The notes: generated from the sequence alone by a model not told the origin. 64,000 nucleotides of DNA from Cryptomeria japonica (GCF_030272615.1 NC_081409.1:18230260-18294259); one strand, 5' to 3'; positions 46,139 to 59,614 are shown, counted from the first letter of the stretch. Numbers and translations are program-made.

Positions 46139-46639
46139 TTGACACACTTTGTCATGGAGGCGAATCTAACTAAACCTCTACTTGATAAAGTAAACTTGAG
46201 TTTTAAAACAAAGTATCACAATTCAACATCAAAGGAAACCATTGATCATTTGTGTATGATCACTCCTCATATTTTGAGAAGAACAAGTCTTCATCACAAA
46301 ACTAAGTTGAAGAAGAGACAACCTAATTCTAAGACACTTGCAAAAAGGAATAAGTTTCTCTATATCAATCGCCAACTTTTTAAAGCACATCGCGCATTCT
46401 TGCGTCACATGCGATTGTATATTCAAGGCAAATCATACGAGTTTGACAAAGAACCTTTAAGAAGTAGAGCTTATATTCAAAAAGCGGCATTCAACCAACG
46501 CTTAAATCATGGAGGAAGAATCAACCCCGCTTTATTCCCACAAATCTATATCACTTATCACGAAGCTCGACCTGAACCACCAACCCCTAAGAGAGGGGAA
46601 GAAGAAGAAATCCCCTTTGTAACAGAAAGTTTTTATTGA
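46139..46639 (+). CDS. T2 gag-upstream ORF (166 codons), unknown function
   Basis: A basic protein with many Lys, Arg and His residues and no stop over 166 codons. It contains LHHKTKLKKRQPNSKTLAKR and an acidic tail (GEEEEIPF). It sits before gag, as extra ORFs do in Ogre-like elements, and the DNA around its start (46095-46150) is conserved in T1 at 7340-7260. No domain was recognised. Upstream in-frame sequence is open for a short way, so the true start is uncertain. It may instead be the N-terminal part of gag. Confidence 0.45.
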   Translation: MTHFVMEANLTKPLLDKVNLSFKTKYHNSTSKETIDHLCMITPHILRRTSLHHKTKLKKRQPNSKTLAKRNKFLYINRQLFKAHRAFLRHMRLYIQGKSYEFDKEPLRSRAYIQKAAFNQRLNHGGRINPALFPQIYITYHEARPEPPTPKRGEEEEIPFVTESFY

Positions 46640-46755
46640 GGAACATATTCTTAAACCACCAAACACCACCAGGAACTCCGGTAGAAATTTCCTAAACGCC
46701 TATTGTCACTCGCTCTCAGATAAACAAACAAAGCGAATCACAACTAGAGTCAAGT

Positions 46756-48350
46756 ATGGGTCGTAGATTATCCAACCTTTTTTATGAGTATGCTAATTTG
46801 GGAGATACAAAGATCACCGAGGAACTTCTCTAAGAGTGTCAAGAAAACCCCTCATTCCAAAGGCTCATGGAAAGACTTATTGAAGCAGACAAGGAAAAAT
46901 ATATACACATGCTATCTAGCAAAGGAGTTAGACTTCCGGAAGATTTCGATACCAAAAACTTAAGGAATGTAGACGAACGAATTTTTAGAACAAGGTCTAG
47001 AAATCACGCCTATCAAGACCAACAAAGAGAAGAAGAAACACATGAACCAGAAATCATACATGAACAAAATAACACCCCCGAACACAACCATGCCCGAACT
47101 CGGGATAATATTAATGAAAGGGAGGAAGCTCTCCCTCGACGTACAAATGCACCCATGGTCGCTCTTACACAACAAATCCAAATGCTGCAAAGGAAAATGC
47201 AGGACATGCAACAAGGAACCATGGTGTGATACTCCTTGGACGAGATCTGTCCTTATCCCTTTGATGGGAGATTAAACATGATACCTTCTCCCCCGAATTC
47301 AGATATACCAAAATACGACAAATACGATGGTAAAAGTGATCCCTGCAATCATGTTCAAGAATTTTGTACCATAAGCCTAGATTTTGCTCACGACGACACT
47401 TACTTAATGAGGCTATTCCCAAGAAGTTTGGGAGGGCAAACAATGGAGTGGTTGTCTAAACTTACACCTCCCATCAGATCAATTGATGAGTTGGTAAACA
47501 AATTTATCACATAATACTCCTATAATATTCAACACGCAATCACCATGTTGGATGTATGTAACACCAAACAAAAAAACAATGAGACATTCATGGTGTTTCT
47601 TCAACGTTGGAGAGGCATGGTTTCAAGATATCCTTGAGATGTGCCTGAAAAGGAAAAGATGGAAATATTTATCGATAACTTAAATAGTGAGATGAGTTAT
47701 CAACTCAAGCTCCAATGCATACCATCTTTTGCCAAGTTGATAGAAAACAGAATCCAAGTAGAGGAAGCCTGCATCAAGAAAGGAACATTGAAGTTCTTTA
47801 AGGAAGGAACTAACTCATCCAACACTCACCCCTTTAACAATCAAAACAACAACAACACTTTAGACAAATCCATATTTTGGACAAGAAACAAAAACGTTGT
47901 TAATGGTGGAGGAGTTGATGCTAATGATATAAATTCCAAACAACCAGTATTAGCTTTATCAGGTAATCCACAATCTAACAAAAATCAAAAAAGTGTTAAT
48001 CAAGGCACTAACACTTACCCACAAAATACCAATCAAGGACCTTCAATTTCAAACACCAACAATAATACCCAAGGAAACAATGCTAATCGAGGGAATAATA
48101 CAAACCAAAGAGGTAACACCAACACTTTCCCAAATAGACGCATCTACACACCATTAGGGCAAATCTTAGAATCAGTGTTTCGAGAACTCCTGGCCTTAAA
48201 AACTTTGAATCCTAGGTCAAACCACCTTGGTGGAATGACTCGCACTTTTGTGATTTTCATCGAAACAAAGGACATCACACAAATGATTGTATGAGGGTTA
48301 AGAACATCATTCAGGACATGATTGATAGAGGTGATTTAACGGTTGATGGT
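46756..48350 (+). pseudogene. T2 gag
   Basis: From ATG 46756 (MGRRLSNLFYEYANLGDTKI) the frame gives an N-terminal region with a coiled coil (to ~47230). The retrotransposon gag domain follows (MRLFPRSLGGQTMEWLSKL, FLQRWRGMVSRYP, IFIDNLNSEM), then an Asn-rich low-complexity linker (47820-48120). After a frameshift near 48200 comes the knuckle CDFHRNKGHHTNDC, the C-H-H-C type usual in Tat elements. In-frame stops at 46834, 47227, 47514 and 47637 are all at positions where Gln or Arg fits. Confidence 0.8.
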
Positions 48351-51300
48351 CTCAAACCAAACGGTGACCATGACACCTCTAAAAATCCTCTTCCAAATTA
48401 CAACAAGGGAGGAGCTTCATCATCAAATGATACAGGAGGAGCTCGTATAAATCACCTGTACAATAACACCATCAATCACATATCGACAGATGACAACCAA
48501 ACAAATGTCATAAATATCAAGGAAAAACAAGACCATGCGTCAATCAATGTGACAACCAAAGCTCAAAAATACATCTTGAAAGGGCATACATCAACATCCA
48601 CCGCTATCCCCAAGACTCAATATAATTTGGTTGATCAACTGCAGAGAACTCCCGCTCAAATATCCATACTCGAGTTACTCAAACTCTCGCCAAAATATAA
48701 GGACATCTTAGAACAAGCACTGGTTGAAACAAACGTTCCTCAAGATCTGGACATTGATAAATTCCAAGCCATGGTGGCTCATATGATAGGGTCTCATAAG
48801 CTCACCTTTTCCAAACACGATAACGTCTCTTTAAAACATCCACATAAAACCTCGCTTCATATCGAAGTCTTAGTCTATAAACACCGAGTTAAAAGAGTGT
48901 TAATAGATGGAGGTGTTAGTCTCAATATATGTACTTTAAAGCTATATGTGCATTAGGCTTCTCTGAACAGTCTATTGATCCAAACAAAAAGATCACCATC
49001 AAGGCCTATGATGATGAAGAAAGGTCATCCAAAGGCACAATGATACTACCTATTCAGGTAGGACCGATACAAAGGGACATTATGTGCCAAGTCTTAGACA
49101 TAGACTTAACATACAATATTCTATTGGGTCATCCTTGGATACATGAAATGCAAGCAGTGCTTTCAACATACCATCAGTATGTCAAATTCTTGTATAATGG
49201 ATAGGAAATTTCTATATCTGTCGATAATCATCCTTTTCAACATTACAATGCTATGGGGGCAGCTCAAGACAACCTAGTTCCACACAACATGGAAGCTCCA
49301 ACTTCCTCAGCATTAGATCATCATCAAGAAAAACTCAAGTCTTTATCCATGGACTTCAAACAAAAGATGAAAATTAAAGATCAAGGCATGGGAGAATACT
49401 CTTTCAAACCCATGTGTCTATCAAAATTGCCACCATCACCAAAATCTCATAGACAACCTTCTGCATCGACACATCAAGAAACACAACCCATCACCAAATT
49501 TGATGGAAAATTTATCTAATTGGGCACACTAGCAAATGAATCAGAAGAGAAAGACATCCTTAGTTGGCTATACAAGGATGAGGAAGAGGTCAGAGTTGCT
49601 ACTCTAGAAGTGGTCATACCAACACAACAATATGGGAAAGGATTCCTGATCATGCAAGTGATGGGATACGCCCCCAAAGGACCTATAGGAAAGCATCAAG
49701 AAGGCATTATAGAACCCCTAGAACCTCCTTCACAATTTTCACGCAACAAAACAGGACTAGGATATGGACACAACATACCCCCTAGGCACAAACAAAATAA
49801 GTATCAGAAACCTCAGTGGAAAGCAAAGAAGAAATACAATGAGAACTCATGGCAAGAGGCACTACACCAAGTAGCAGAAACAACAAGGAAAGAGCGAGAA
49901 CACCAGGAAAAAGAGAAACGACAAGAGGAACTGGCCATTCAAAGGGAAGAAATCTCTTATAACAAAGTGCATCATGTACAGGAACCTATTCAAAACAAGG
50001 AAGAGTCACCACCCGAATAAATCACTAATCTCCAAGGAGAAATAATGTATGAACAAATGTAAAGGGTACAAGTAGGCTATGATTCTGAATCAGAAAAAAC
50101 TACAAGATTGGTATCAATTATTAGAGATCTTTTCTCACCCTACAACGTACCTGTTAGCAGTAGTGAGAAACTCTGGGACAGTACTTTTGAAACTAATTCT
50201 AATGACTATGAATGGGGTAGTTGTCCATATATTACTGAGGATATCGAGGAAGTTACTATCTATTCACACACCCCTTTCTCAGGAGGGACAAAGCGCAGAG
50301 TCTTGATTACTTGAATTCAGACCACGACATATCTACGAGGCTAAGGAGAATGATCAACAACACTATGAACAAGTCTACACCGAAGATGATACCATCAAAT
50401 ACATTGACAATATCATTAACCTAACCAGCATCCCAAACAACTATAATGATACCTCTATCATGACACTTACCACAGTCGATCTCGACCCACCAAATGACTC
50501 TCTACCGCTTGTATTTCCTGATCTCATAGACTGGGAAGAACCTGAACACCCTGATATACCCATTTTCCTAGATGATGAATCCATTGTCCAGTATCTATGT
50601 ACAATCAACCCAGAAACATGCTCTACCAGCAAACAAAATAACAATATCTGCAATCAGGGGAGTGCCAAGTCTCTTAGTCACAAAAATAAAAGAAACAAAA
50701 GATCTAATACTGAAACCCAATCAATGGCAACACTAGATCACAAAAAAGTCAAAATAAAGGATGCATCTGCAGGTCAAAACCTTTTTAAGGCACCTAAAGA
50801 TGGGCTACTTGACACTCTTCTTGAACACTACCAAGAGAGGTCACCCATATTGATCGATCCAACTCAATCAATAAACATCGATATAGAAGCAGCAGCTAAA
50901 AACATACACCTAGCAGAATAACTGACAAAAGAGGAACAACCAGAGTTTATCAGATTCTTCAAAGAAAAGAAAATCAATTTTCCTTGGTCCTATGTTGATA
51001 TGCCCGAAATAAATCTGAACCTGATCATGCATCATTTATCTATTGCTCCCAGAGCTAATCCAATCCAACAAAAATTAAGACAGATGAATCTGCATGTGGC
51101 ATTAATGGTCAAAGCAGAACTAAAGAAGTTATTAGACGTCAGGTTCATTTGACCTATAGACTATGCTGAATGGATTTCAAACATTGTACCAGTTTCAAAA
51201 CTGGACGAAAGCATCAGAATATGCACAGATTTTAGAGATGTCAACAAATCATGCCCAAAGGATGACTTTCCTTTGCCCAGCATCGACATAATTGTGGATC

Positions 51301-54137
51301 TAACAACAGACCATGCAATGCTATCATTAATGGACGGTTTCTCTAGCTATAATCAAATCAAGATAGCTCCAAAGGCTCAAGATAAAACTGCGTTCACCTA
51401 TCCTTGGGGAACATATTGTTGGAACGTCATGCCTTTTGGCTTAAGGAATGTTGGGGCAACTTATCAAAGAGCGATGACGATAATCTTTCACGATATGATT
51501 CATACCTTCATGGAGGACTATGTGGATGATTTATTGGCTAAGTCATTCACCTGGGTAGAACATCTAGGCATATTAAATAAAATCTTTCAAAGATTGTAGC
51601 AATTCCAAGTCAGGCTAAACCCTAAGAAGTGTGTCTTCGGGGTCACATCAGGCAAACTATTAGGCTACATTGTGTCTCCAAAAGGCATTGAAGTAGATCC
51701 AGTGAAGGTACAGGCCATCATGGAGATGCCACCTCCTAGGAACATTAGTCAACTTAGATCTCTACAAGGACGGCTACAGTCTATCAGGCGATTCATAGCC
51801 CAACTAGCAGATAAAAGTCTACCATTCAATCATTTGCTACATAAGAACATACCTTTCAAATGGGAAGCCAAGTGTGCGGAATAATTCAATCAACTCAAGC
51901 AATATCTAATGAATCCACTAGTTGTGGTACCACCAATAGCAGGGAAGCCGCTCATTCTCTACATATCAACAATGAAAGTATCATTGGGGGCACTGTTGGC
52001 ACAAGAAGATCAGGAAGGCAAGGAACGATCTATTTATTACATCAGCAGAACATTAAATGGATACGAGCTAAATTATACATTCATTGAGAAGGCTTGTTTA
52101 GCTATGGTATTCGCCTCTCAAAAGTTCCGCCATTACATGCTATCTCACACAATCAAGCTAGTAGCAAAAAATGCTCCTCTCAAGTATTTACTCAGAAAAG
52201 AATCTCTTACAGACCGACTGGCTAAATAGGTCATGATTCTTAGTGAGTTTGATATCCAGTACATAGAACGACAAGCTATCAAAGGACAGGTAATTGCAGA
52301 TCAACTAGCTGAAGCACCACTACCAAATAAACAACCAATACAGGTGGAATTTCCAGACATGGATGTCCTTATTGTCACACCCAAGCAATGGACCCTGTAC
52401 TTTGATGATTCTTATACCCAACATGGATCGGGTGTTGGCATTTTGTTCGTCACTCCAGAAGGGCACACAATTCCAAGATTATATAGACTGATGTTTCCAT
52501 GCACCAATAACATCGTTGAGTATAAAGCCCTGGTCACAAGAATCAAAATGGCATTGGAATGGAGAATCATGGAATTGAGAGTCTATGGGGATTCTCAATT
52601 AGTCATCAATCAAATCAATGATGAATATCAGAAAAAGGATGATAAACTAATGCCTTATAAAAGAATGGTGGATGATTTCAAATAGTACTGTGTACGCATC
52701 ACCTTCGAGAAAATACCAAGGTTGCACAACAAAGCGGCCAATGCAATGGCCACTATCGCTTCACTGCTACAAATTCTAGAGCAACAAAGTCGTTATGAGT
52801 TCCTGGTAGAGCAACTGTTTTCACCAGCCTATGACAATTTTGCATCCCACATCATTTATGCCTTAACCGTTTCAGACTCCCCTCTATACCAGACAATCTA
52901 TGAATATATTAAGACCAATACCCTACCACTCGACCTATCTTGTAGCAAAAAATGCAGCTTTATCTGGCAAGCCACCCATTATACCTTAACTGCTGACACA
53001 CTTTACCATCGAGGTCTAGATGGTACTCTTCTTCGTTGCTTTGATCGTAATGAATCTGACTCTGCTTTACATGAGCTTCACGAGGGTATCTGTGGCACGC
53101 ATTCAAGTGGTCCTACTCTCACCAAAAAACTTTTGAGAATGGGATATTACTAGCCGACAATGGAGAAAGACTCCTATCAATTTGCAAAGAAATGGCCTAA
53201 GTGCCAAATTCATGGCAATCTTATCCATGCACCAGCACAGGAGCTGCAGCCATTTACCACATCTTGGCCTTGTTGTTAGTGGAGACTTGATTTCATAGGG
53301 AAAATCCATCCTTCCTCTTCAAATGGACACAAGTTCATTATCACTGCAACGGAGTATTTTACAAAATGGATTGAAGCAGTCTCGATGACCACAATAACTG
53401 GAAAATAGATTGCCTCATTTATTCTCAATTATCTAATTTGCATATACGACATTCCAAGTTCCATCATCGCAGACAACAGGCATCCTTTCAAAAATCAAGA
53501 CGTACGAGAGCTATGTGAGCGATTCTAAATCCAACATTGTTTCTCTACACCTTACTACCCACAGGGGAATGGTCAAGCAGAAGCATCAAATAAAACAATC
53601 TTGAAAATTCTCAAGAAAACAGTAAATGATGCGGGTAAGGCTTGGCATGTACAACTCAATCCGACACTTTGGGCATACAGGATTAGCATTCAGATACCTA
53701 CAAGGGCTACACCATATTCATTGGTGTACGGATCAGAAGCAATTCTACCTCTTGAGGTAGAAATTCCCTCACTTAAAGTATCTTTGAAATGCCTCATACC
53801 AGATGAGGAATATCGGGTAAACAGATTGCATGAACTAGAGCTTCTGGATGAAAAACAACATGCCTATGATCATCTCAAAGCATACCAGCAGCACATGTAC
53901 AAAATCTACAACCATAGATTCATCCCTAGGGTTTTTTAAGTCAATGATCTTGTACTCAAAGAAAATCCCTCAAATAAATAGGATCGAGAAAAGAAGGGGA
54001 AGTTTGAACCTAACTGGTTGGGTCCCTATGTCATCATATCAGCCTATGGATTAGGCACCTATCAGCTAACAACTTCAGAAGGAGACGTGCTCAATGAACC
54101 AACCAACAACATCCATCTAAATAAATTCTACACTTGA
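48351..54137 (+). pseudogene. T2 pol: protease, RT, RNase H, second RNase H, integrase
   Basis: Protease: VLIDGGVSLNIC (~48900) and LLGHPWIH (49130), with a frame change between them. After a long charged linker (49250-50930) and another shift near 50320, one frame runs to TGA 54135. RT has FRDVNKSCPKDDFPLPSID, DGFSSYNQI, FGLRNVGATYQR and YVDD. The first RNase H (~51930-52230, ISTMKVSLGALLAQ, FASQKFRHYM) has lost typical residues. The second (~52385-52685) has LYFDDSYTQHGSGVGI, EYKAL and YGDSQLVINQI. Integrase (~53070-53940) shows the zinc region (HELHEG...HSSG, CQIHG), the D,D,E region (DFIGKIHP, ADNRHP, PYYPQGNGQAEASN) and a C-terminal part with LGPYVI. Around ten stops, mostly TAG/TAA/TGA at Gln, Arg or Trp positions. 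Dead copy. Confidence 0.9.
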
Positions 54138-55589
54138 GTCATCTAATGCACGGAAAAGGTGAAAAATACAAAAACAAATCATCAAAAAAATGAAAAAATA
54201 CAAAAAAAAGTGCAATAAAAATAAGTGGTGAAAACCAGGCAATAGGCGCTATTTGTGAGAGAACAACTCCTCTATCTATCAGTACTTATATATTTTACAT
54301 CCGTCCAAGTTAAAGCTAATGGCCATCACCCAACACTATTCACGCAACATTATCCCGAATATACTTAGCGTAGTCATTGTCCTTGATTATCTGAAGATCA
54401 ATCCATCATATCCTACCAAGGCTTGGTGATCACCATGTATATCCACATCGATAGATATCTATAGCTAGGGGAATAATTCCTCTCACTTCAACCATTCCAA
54501 ACAATGAACAAAAAAGGATCACAACACGCTAAGGAAACCCTGTCAACAACTGCTCATCAGGCTAGAAAACAAGACCATTATCCAAACACAACTTTAACAC
54601 ACAGATGATGGAGGATTTTCTGAATTATAATTTATTTACATCTAGCATGAAGTTTCGACTATTTTGTATCTTAAATTTTTAAATCATTAGATCTCCTGAG
54701 TTTCTCGAAGATGCATTGAGCTAGAGAAAGCAATGGGGGAGTCTGATATTTTTTTGGTTTTTTGTCTGTGAGGTGATCACTTGTACGGTGCAAATTTGTC
54801 TTGAGACATGATTGGAAACATATCATTGAAGACATTGTTCCACTTTGCGCATACAAATGGTTAACTCTTGTCTGTTCTACCCAAGCAACACGCAAGTCGT
54901 ATTGGTTCAATTATACCTCGATGCTTGTGTCGTCTTGCCATATCAAAATCCATGTAAGTGTTACTTAGGTCATTATGGTTCAATTATACAATTATGCTTG
55001 TATAAACTTCCAACATATCAAAATCTCAATGATGACAAACAAAAACAGAGCACCACCAAGTGACTAAACAAGAATGACAATGACAGAATGAAGGTGATCA
55101 TTTAGTTGCATATCATTTTAAAATCTTGCATTTAGTTGCATATCATTTTAAAAACCTTGCATATCATCCTAAAAACACATTTCATCTTGCATTAGTCTCA
55201 CATCATTATCATTATCATTATCATACATCTCATTTTTAAGATACATCTCACATCATTATCATTATCATTATCATACATCTCATTTTCAAGATACGTCTCA
55301 CATCATTATCATTATCATACATCTCATTTTCAAGATACATCTCACATCATTATCATTATCATACATCTCATTTTCAAGACACATCTCATAAATCACAGTA
55401 ATCAATACAATACACCATCACATTCACATCATAATTAAAATCAAGAGCATTATTATCTAAGCATTACATCATCATCATAGAAACATCATATCAATGCATA
55501 TCATAAATCATCATCCATAACACATCACATGTAAATCAGTGCTTAATATATATATCTCAAAAATGGTCGAAATGTACAAGGGATATCAT
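54138..55589 (+). other. T2 3' non-coding region, CAT-rich
   Basis: No gene. From 55080 it is made of CATATCATTTTAAAA and ATCATTATC words, including the tandem repeat at 55201-55388. It corresponds to the ATG-rich stretch of T1. Confidence 0.5.
55201..55388 (+). repeat. Tandem repeat, four copies of 50/44 bp
   Basis: Units 55201-55250 and 55251-55300 (50 bp), then 55301-55344 and 55345-55388 (44 bp, one ATTATC less). Each ends TTTTCAAGATACATCTCA or close to it. Confidence 0.85.
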
Positions 55590-56452
55590 GTCTATCAAAA
55601 TACAATAGAGACAAGTCTCTCAGGTATGACTATCTCCTGAGGCTGGCAGTCTCGCAGTAGATGTCCCAGCTCCTGGATCTCCACCAGGTGGTTCATGTCG
55701 GGGAGGCCCCATAACACCTCTTCTCTTTGTCCTCGTCTGGCTACAAGCAGATCGACTGACTGCATAGCTAGGAGCTTTGTGCTCTCTAGGGACCAGCTCC
55801 TCATATAAACGCCTATAGTACTCGGCCTCCTTGGTCATATACAGTATCTCCCTCATTGCATCCTGCATCAGGGCACCACCTTTCTCTCTCTCTAATCTCT
55901 CAGCAAGCTACTATGCCCGGCCCCGACGCTCTCTCTTTGTATCCCGCTTTGCCATAATCTATGTAATCTGGCACTGCTATGCTAGCACTTGTGCCTATAA
56001 CTCCTGCACTATGACCTGTAGGGCTCTAATCTGTGAATCCTATCGATGGGTAGGTACCCTAATCTGAACGGGTACCTGTGTCATGGTCCCACCCATACCT
56101 GTCCCTATCTGAGGTGCCAGTGGAGGTAGAACATCATATCTCCTCCTCTGGGTGGGTTTCCTAACATCCTTTATACCACCCACTGTTGCTAACACTACAC
56201 CTAACCTACCAGCACCACCAACACCAAGGAGAATTCCTCCTCCTCTCCCTCCATCACCTCCTCATCCTCTATCTCCTTCTCTATCTCTCCCACCATCACC
56301 CCCTCTTCCTCCATCTCTCCCTCTATCTCTTCCACCTCCTCCTCCTCCTCCACCACCTCCTCCACCACCTCCTCCATCATCTCCACCTCCATCTCCTACC
56401 TCCTCCCCCTCCTCATCTCTATGTCTGATTCCCCCTTGCCTCTATAGCTACT

Positions 56453-56485
<33 letters not shown>

Positions 56486-57600
56486 CAGGTAACATCTCTG
56501 CTAGATCCGATATCTGTGCCACTGCATGTACCACGATGTAGGTGGAGAACTCCTCTGTCATCCCCGCATCAACAACCCCAGCTCCATAATCCCAAATCTA
56601 GCCTGCCAATGTCATATATTACTCTACCACCGCTACACTATCCACTGTGGATCCCCACTCAGGCACATCCTATCTTTGGCGAGCATATAAACACGCTCCC
56701 TGTGGTATCCCCTGTTGTCTCCCATACTACCGTTGAACACGGCTATGCAAAAATTGCTCAATGATAAAGGGCATATGCCCGATCAAATATCTCGACATAT
56801 ACACATAGGGCATCTCCAGCCCATCCTCAGCCCACACCTCACAATCCATATACGGTCTCCAAATGACTGTATCGATATCATCCAATGCTCTCCGCCAATG
56901 CTCTAGTTTGCCCAGCTTACGTTGGACAACTATACCTGTATACCCATAAGCATATGCTCGACCAACTGGCATATCCCTCTCTGCAAGTGGTCTCGCCACA
57001 TGAATGTGCTCCCAGGCCTACACCTGTAGTAATGTCACCCCCACTGACAAACTGATGTATCCTAGATACACCACCTAATGAAGCTCTCTATAAAGGTAGG
57101 CTAACATATAGGACCCACATGCAAACCTATGTCCCTATGTCACCATATCCTCCAAAACCAATCCCCATCCCATAGCTAGTCCCTTCGACCTATGGTCGGG
57201 ACACACAAATCCACCAATAAAACCTACTAGTATAGAGGGCAAAGGAGCATAATCCAGATCCAAAAACTCTTGCCATGGGATCTCATACCCGCTGATGTGA
57301 TCATCCCGAAAGATGTAACAGAGAGCCTCTGTCCCACCCTCCTCAGTCTGCTCATATGGCAACAAGGCCCCCATGATAGGAATCTGCATAATGCAATAAC
57401 AGTCATCAGGTGTGACTATTATCTCGCCAGTAGCCAAATGGAAGGTGCCACCTCTCCGCCAAAGTTGTCAACAACCCTCGGTTAATGATATACCGAGGCA
57501 TGTCTAGTAAGGAAGATAAACCGCATCTCTCAATCACATCCCTATCAGCCAGTGACAATCGCGGAATCAATGACCACGGTCACGAAAATCGCTCTTGTGA
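55590..57600 (-). pseudogene. Plant-mobile-domain protein, antisense in T2
   Basis: The minus strand encodes, N to C: DDCYCIMQIPIMGALLPYEQ, then GLAMGWGLVLEDMVT, a W-x-P-Y motif (VIWRPYMDCEVW), SRYLIGHMPFIIEQ and a region reading GRQQGIPQGACLYARQ. This is the conserved layout of the plant mobile domain. An Asp run follows (encoded by an ATC microsatellite, 56452-56480), then a Gly/Arg/Asp-rich stretch (56230-56420) and a coiled-coil end. It has about ten TAG/TGA/TAA stops, no long deletion, and mainly Gln-type stop positions. The T1 relic is its homologue. Extra antisense ORFs are known in Tat elements; whether this one served the element or was a captured host gene is open. Confidence 0.75.
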
Positions 57601-57714
57601 CTAAAGTACACCAAGTTATTCCTGCAAAACAACAAATGTTCATCATCAATTCCCACATCTATCTGATATATCCAATCAAAACAAAATCAACTTGAAACAA
57701 TGAAACATCTCAAG

Positions 57715-57905
57715 AAAGCGTCATATCGAAAATCAAAGACCCATATCAAAAATCAACGACATATCAAAAATCAAAGACCCATATTGACAATCAAAGACCC
57801 ATAACACAAGCATCATATCGGGAAATCATAGCAAAGACCCATAACGCAAGCATCATATTGAGAAATCATATCAAAGATCCATAACGCAAGCATCACATCA
57901 AGAAT
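57715..57905 (+). repeat. Short tandem repeats (CAAAGACCCATA units)
   Basis: First about four copies of an ~18-27 bp unit containing AAAATCAAAGACCCATAT, then three copies of ~45 bp with CAAAGACCCATAACGCAAGC followed by ATCATAT. Confidence 0.7.
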
Positions 57906-58214
57906 CATATCAGAAATCAAGAATCGAAACTCATATCGGACATCAAATTCATATCGCAAGGAAAAAATCACAGATCCACATCTAAAGAAAATCAGGATCC
58001 GCATTCAAACAATCAATCACCTTGGCACTCCATATTGACCGCAAATTTCAACAGACTCCAAAAATCAGACATTATCACAGCAGGCAAAACATTGGCTCAT
58101 GACCCATCTTGAAACACTCACCAGGCACCTATCCACCCCTAAGCCATCTACCTCATCTATTCACCCCGTGACACATTCTTCCAAGTCTTTTTTACCCATT
58201 TTTGGACCCTATGC

Positions 58215-58480
58215 ACCAAAACAGACCTCCTATGCGCTAATCTTCTACTTATGCGTTATCTTTCTTCACCAATGCGCTAGACACTTTACTCTACGTGGTA
58301 AATCCCTCTATGCGCTAACTGGTTTTGCCATTGCGCTACTTTGCTAACCCAAAGTGCTAATCTACCCGACGCGCTACCCTAACCTGCCAACACGCTACAA
58401 AATACAACTTAAACGCTAACCTATCTAGGTTAACCCTACGTGCTATCTTTCCTATTGTATACGCTATAACAAAACCCCTA
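58215..58480 (+). repeat. ATGCGCTAA array near the T2 3' end
   Basis: About twelve degenerate copies (TATGCGCTAA, AATGCGCTAG, TTGCGCTAC, ACGCGCTAC, AAACGCTAA), 15-30 bp apart. The words are the reverse complement of those in the T2 leader (45449-45800). Confidence 0.75.
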
Positions 58481-59057
58481 CACACTAAAATGGCAAATTT
58501 TCAACAAAAAAATGAAAAATGTGATCAAAACAAGCAAAATCAATAAAAAATGTGGCAAATTTTAGATCACTTATAGGTGGGCCATACGCGGCGGGCCTCC
58601 GGTATCGACAAATGCTCTCTAATTGATGTGAAGCATAGGGAACCAACATTTTTGTCAGAGCTCAAGTGTCACAATCATAAGAAGACAAATGTGCAAATGA
58701 TAAGAATAAAATCACTTTTTACCTTTTTATAGGGTAAAAGTCAACAAGGTTAGTAAGTGGGGCATGTATTTCCTCATTTTTCTCACTTTTAACCTTATCC
58801 ACATCATTTTCGAGAGATGAATCAATTCAAATGCATTCAACACAGTCAAAATATTCAAAATACAATTAATTCAAAAACGCTCATCAAATCAACAAATGTT
58901 TAAAAATCCTTGATTCATCTCCCGAGGGGGCATCATCAATATCGTTCATCAAATCTGGGGCATCATATCAACATCTCGACACACGACATCATATCAATCA
59001 AATTTTGACAGCATATCCGAAATTTTCTTTGAATCAACATGTGCACACACGTCACTT

Positions 59058-59072
59058 CAAAGAGGGGCAAAA
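59058..59072 (+). other. Polypurine tract of T2
   Basis: CAAAGAGGGGCAAAA lies directly before the 3' LTR start. Confidence 0.75.
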
Positions 59073-59614
59073 TATAGACGTATAAATCTGACCACATTCC
59101 TAAGTGAATACTTAATATTCATTTTAACCTCATTCCTATATTTAATTAATTTTTATTTAATTAAATTCTTTATATTCATTTATTTGATTAAATGAATTAC
59201 TCAATTTATTTAAGTTCACCTAAGCCTTTTTCTAACCTTCAATTAAATAAATCAATTTATTTAATTAATTCCCCTTTCTCCTCTTTTAATTAAATTTACA
59301 TTTAATTAAATTAATCCTTGCAAGTAAATAAATCTAATTTATTTATTTAAATCCCCCACTTATATTTATGCAAGTTGCATCTATTTTTGTTGAAATAAAG
59401 TAATTTATTTTAATTAAAATTCCCCTCCATCCATTTGCATTTTCCTACATCTCCCACTTGCCTCTCTAAAACCCTTCTAGATTCTTCTAATCACTTCCAA
59501 TTTAGCCTAATTCATCTCCTAAATATTGTCACATCCCTGAGAAAAGGGAAGTCACTTCTCAAACCCTCAAAGTCTTCAATAACCATTAAAGGCTTTATGT
59601 CCTCAACAAGTTAA
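59073..59614 (+). repeat. 3' LTR of T2, left piece
   Basis: It aligns with 34318-34857 with scattered substitutions and a few indels. It ends in GTTAA (59610-59614), the left target duplication of E3. Confidence 0.88.

Noticed and set aside
56152-56541. Proline/serine-rich plus-strand ORF (129 codons)
   Set aside because: It is the complement of the Gly/Arg/Asp-rich part of the antisense PMD frame; CTCC repeats leave both strands open.
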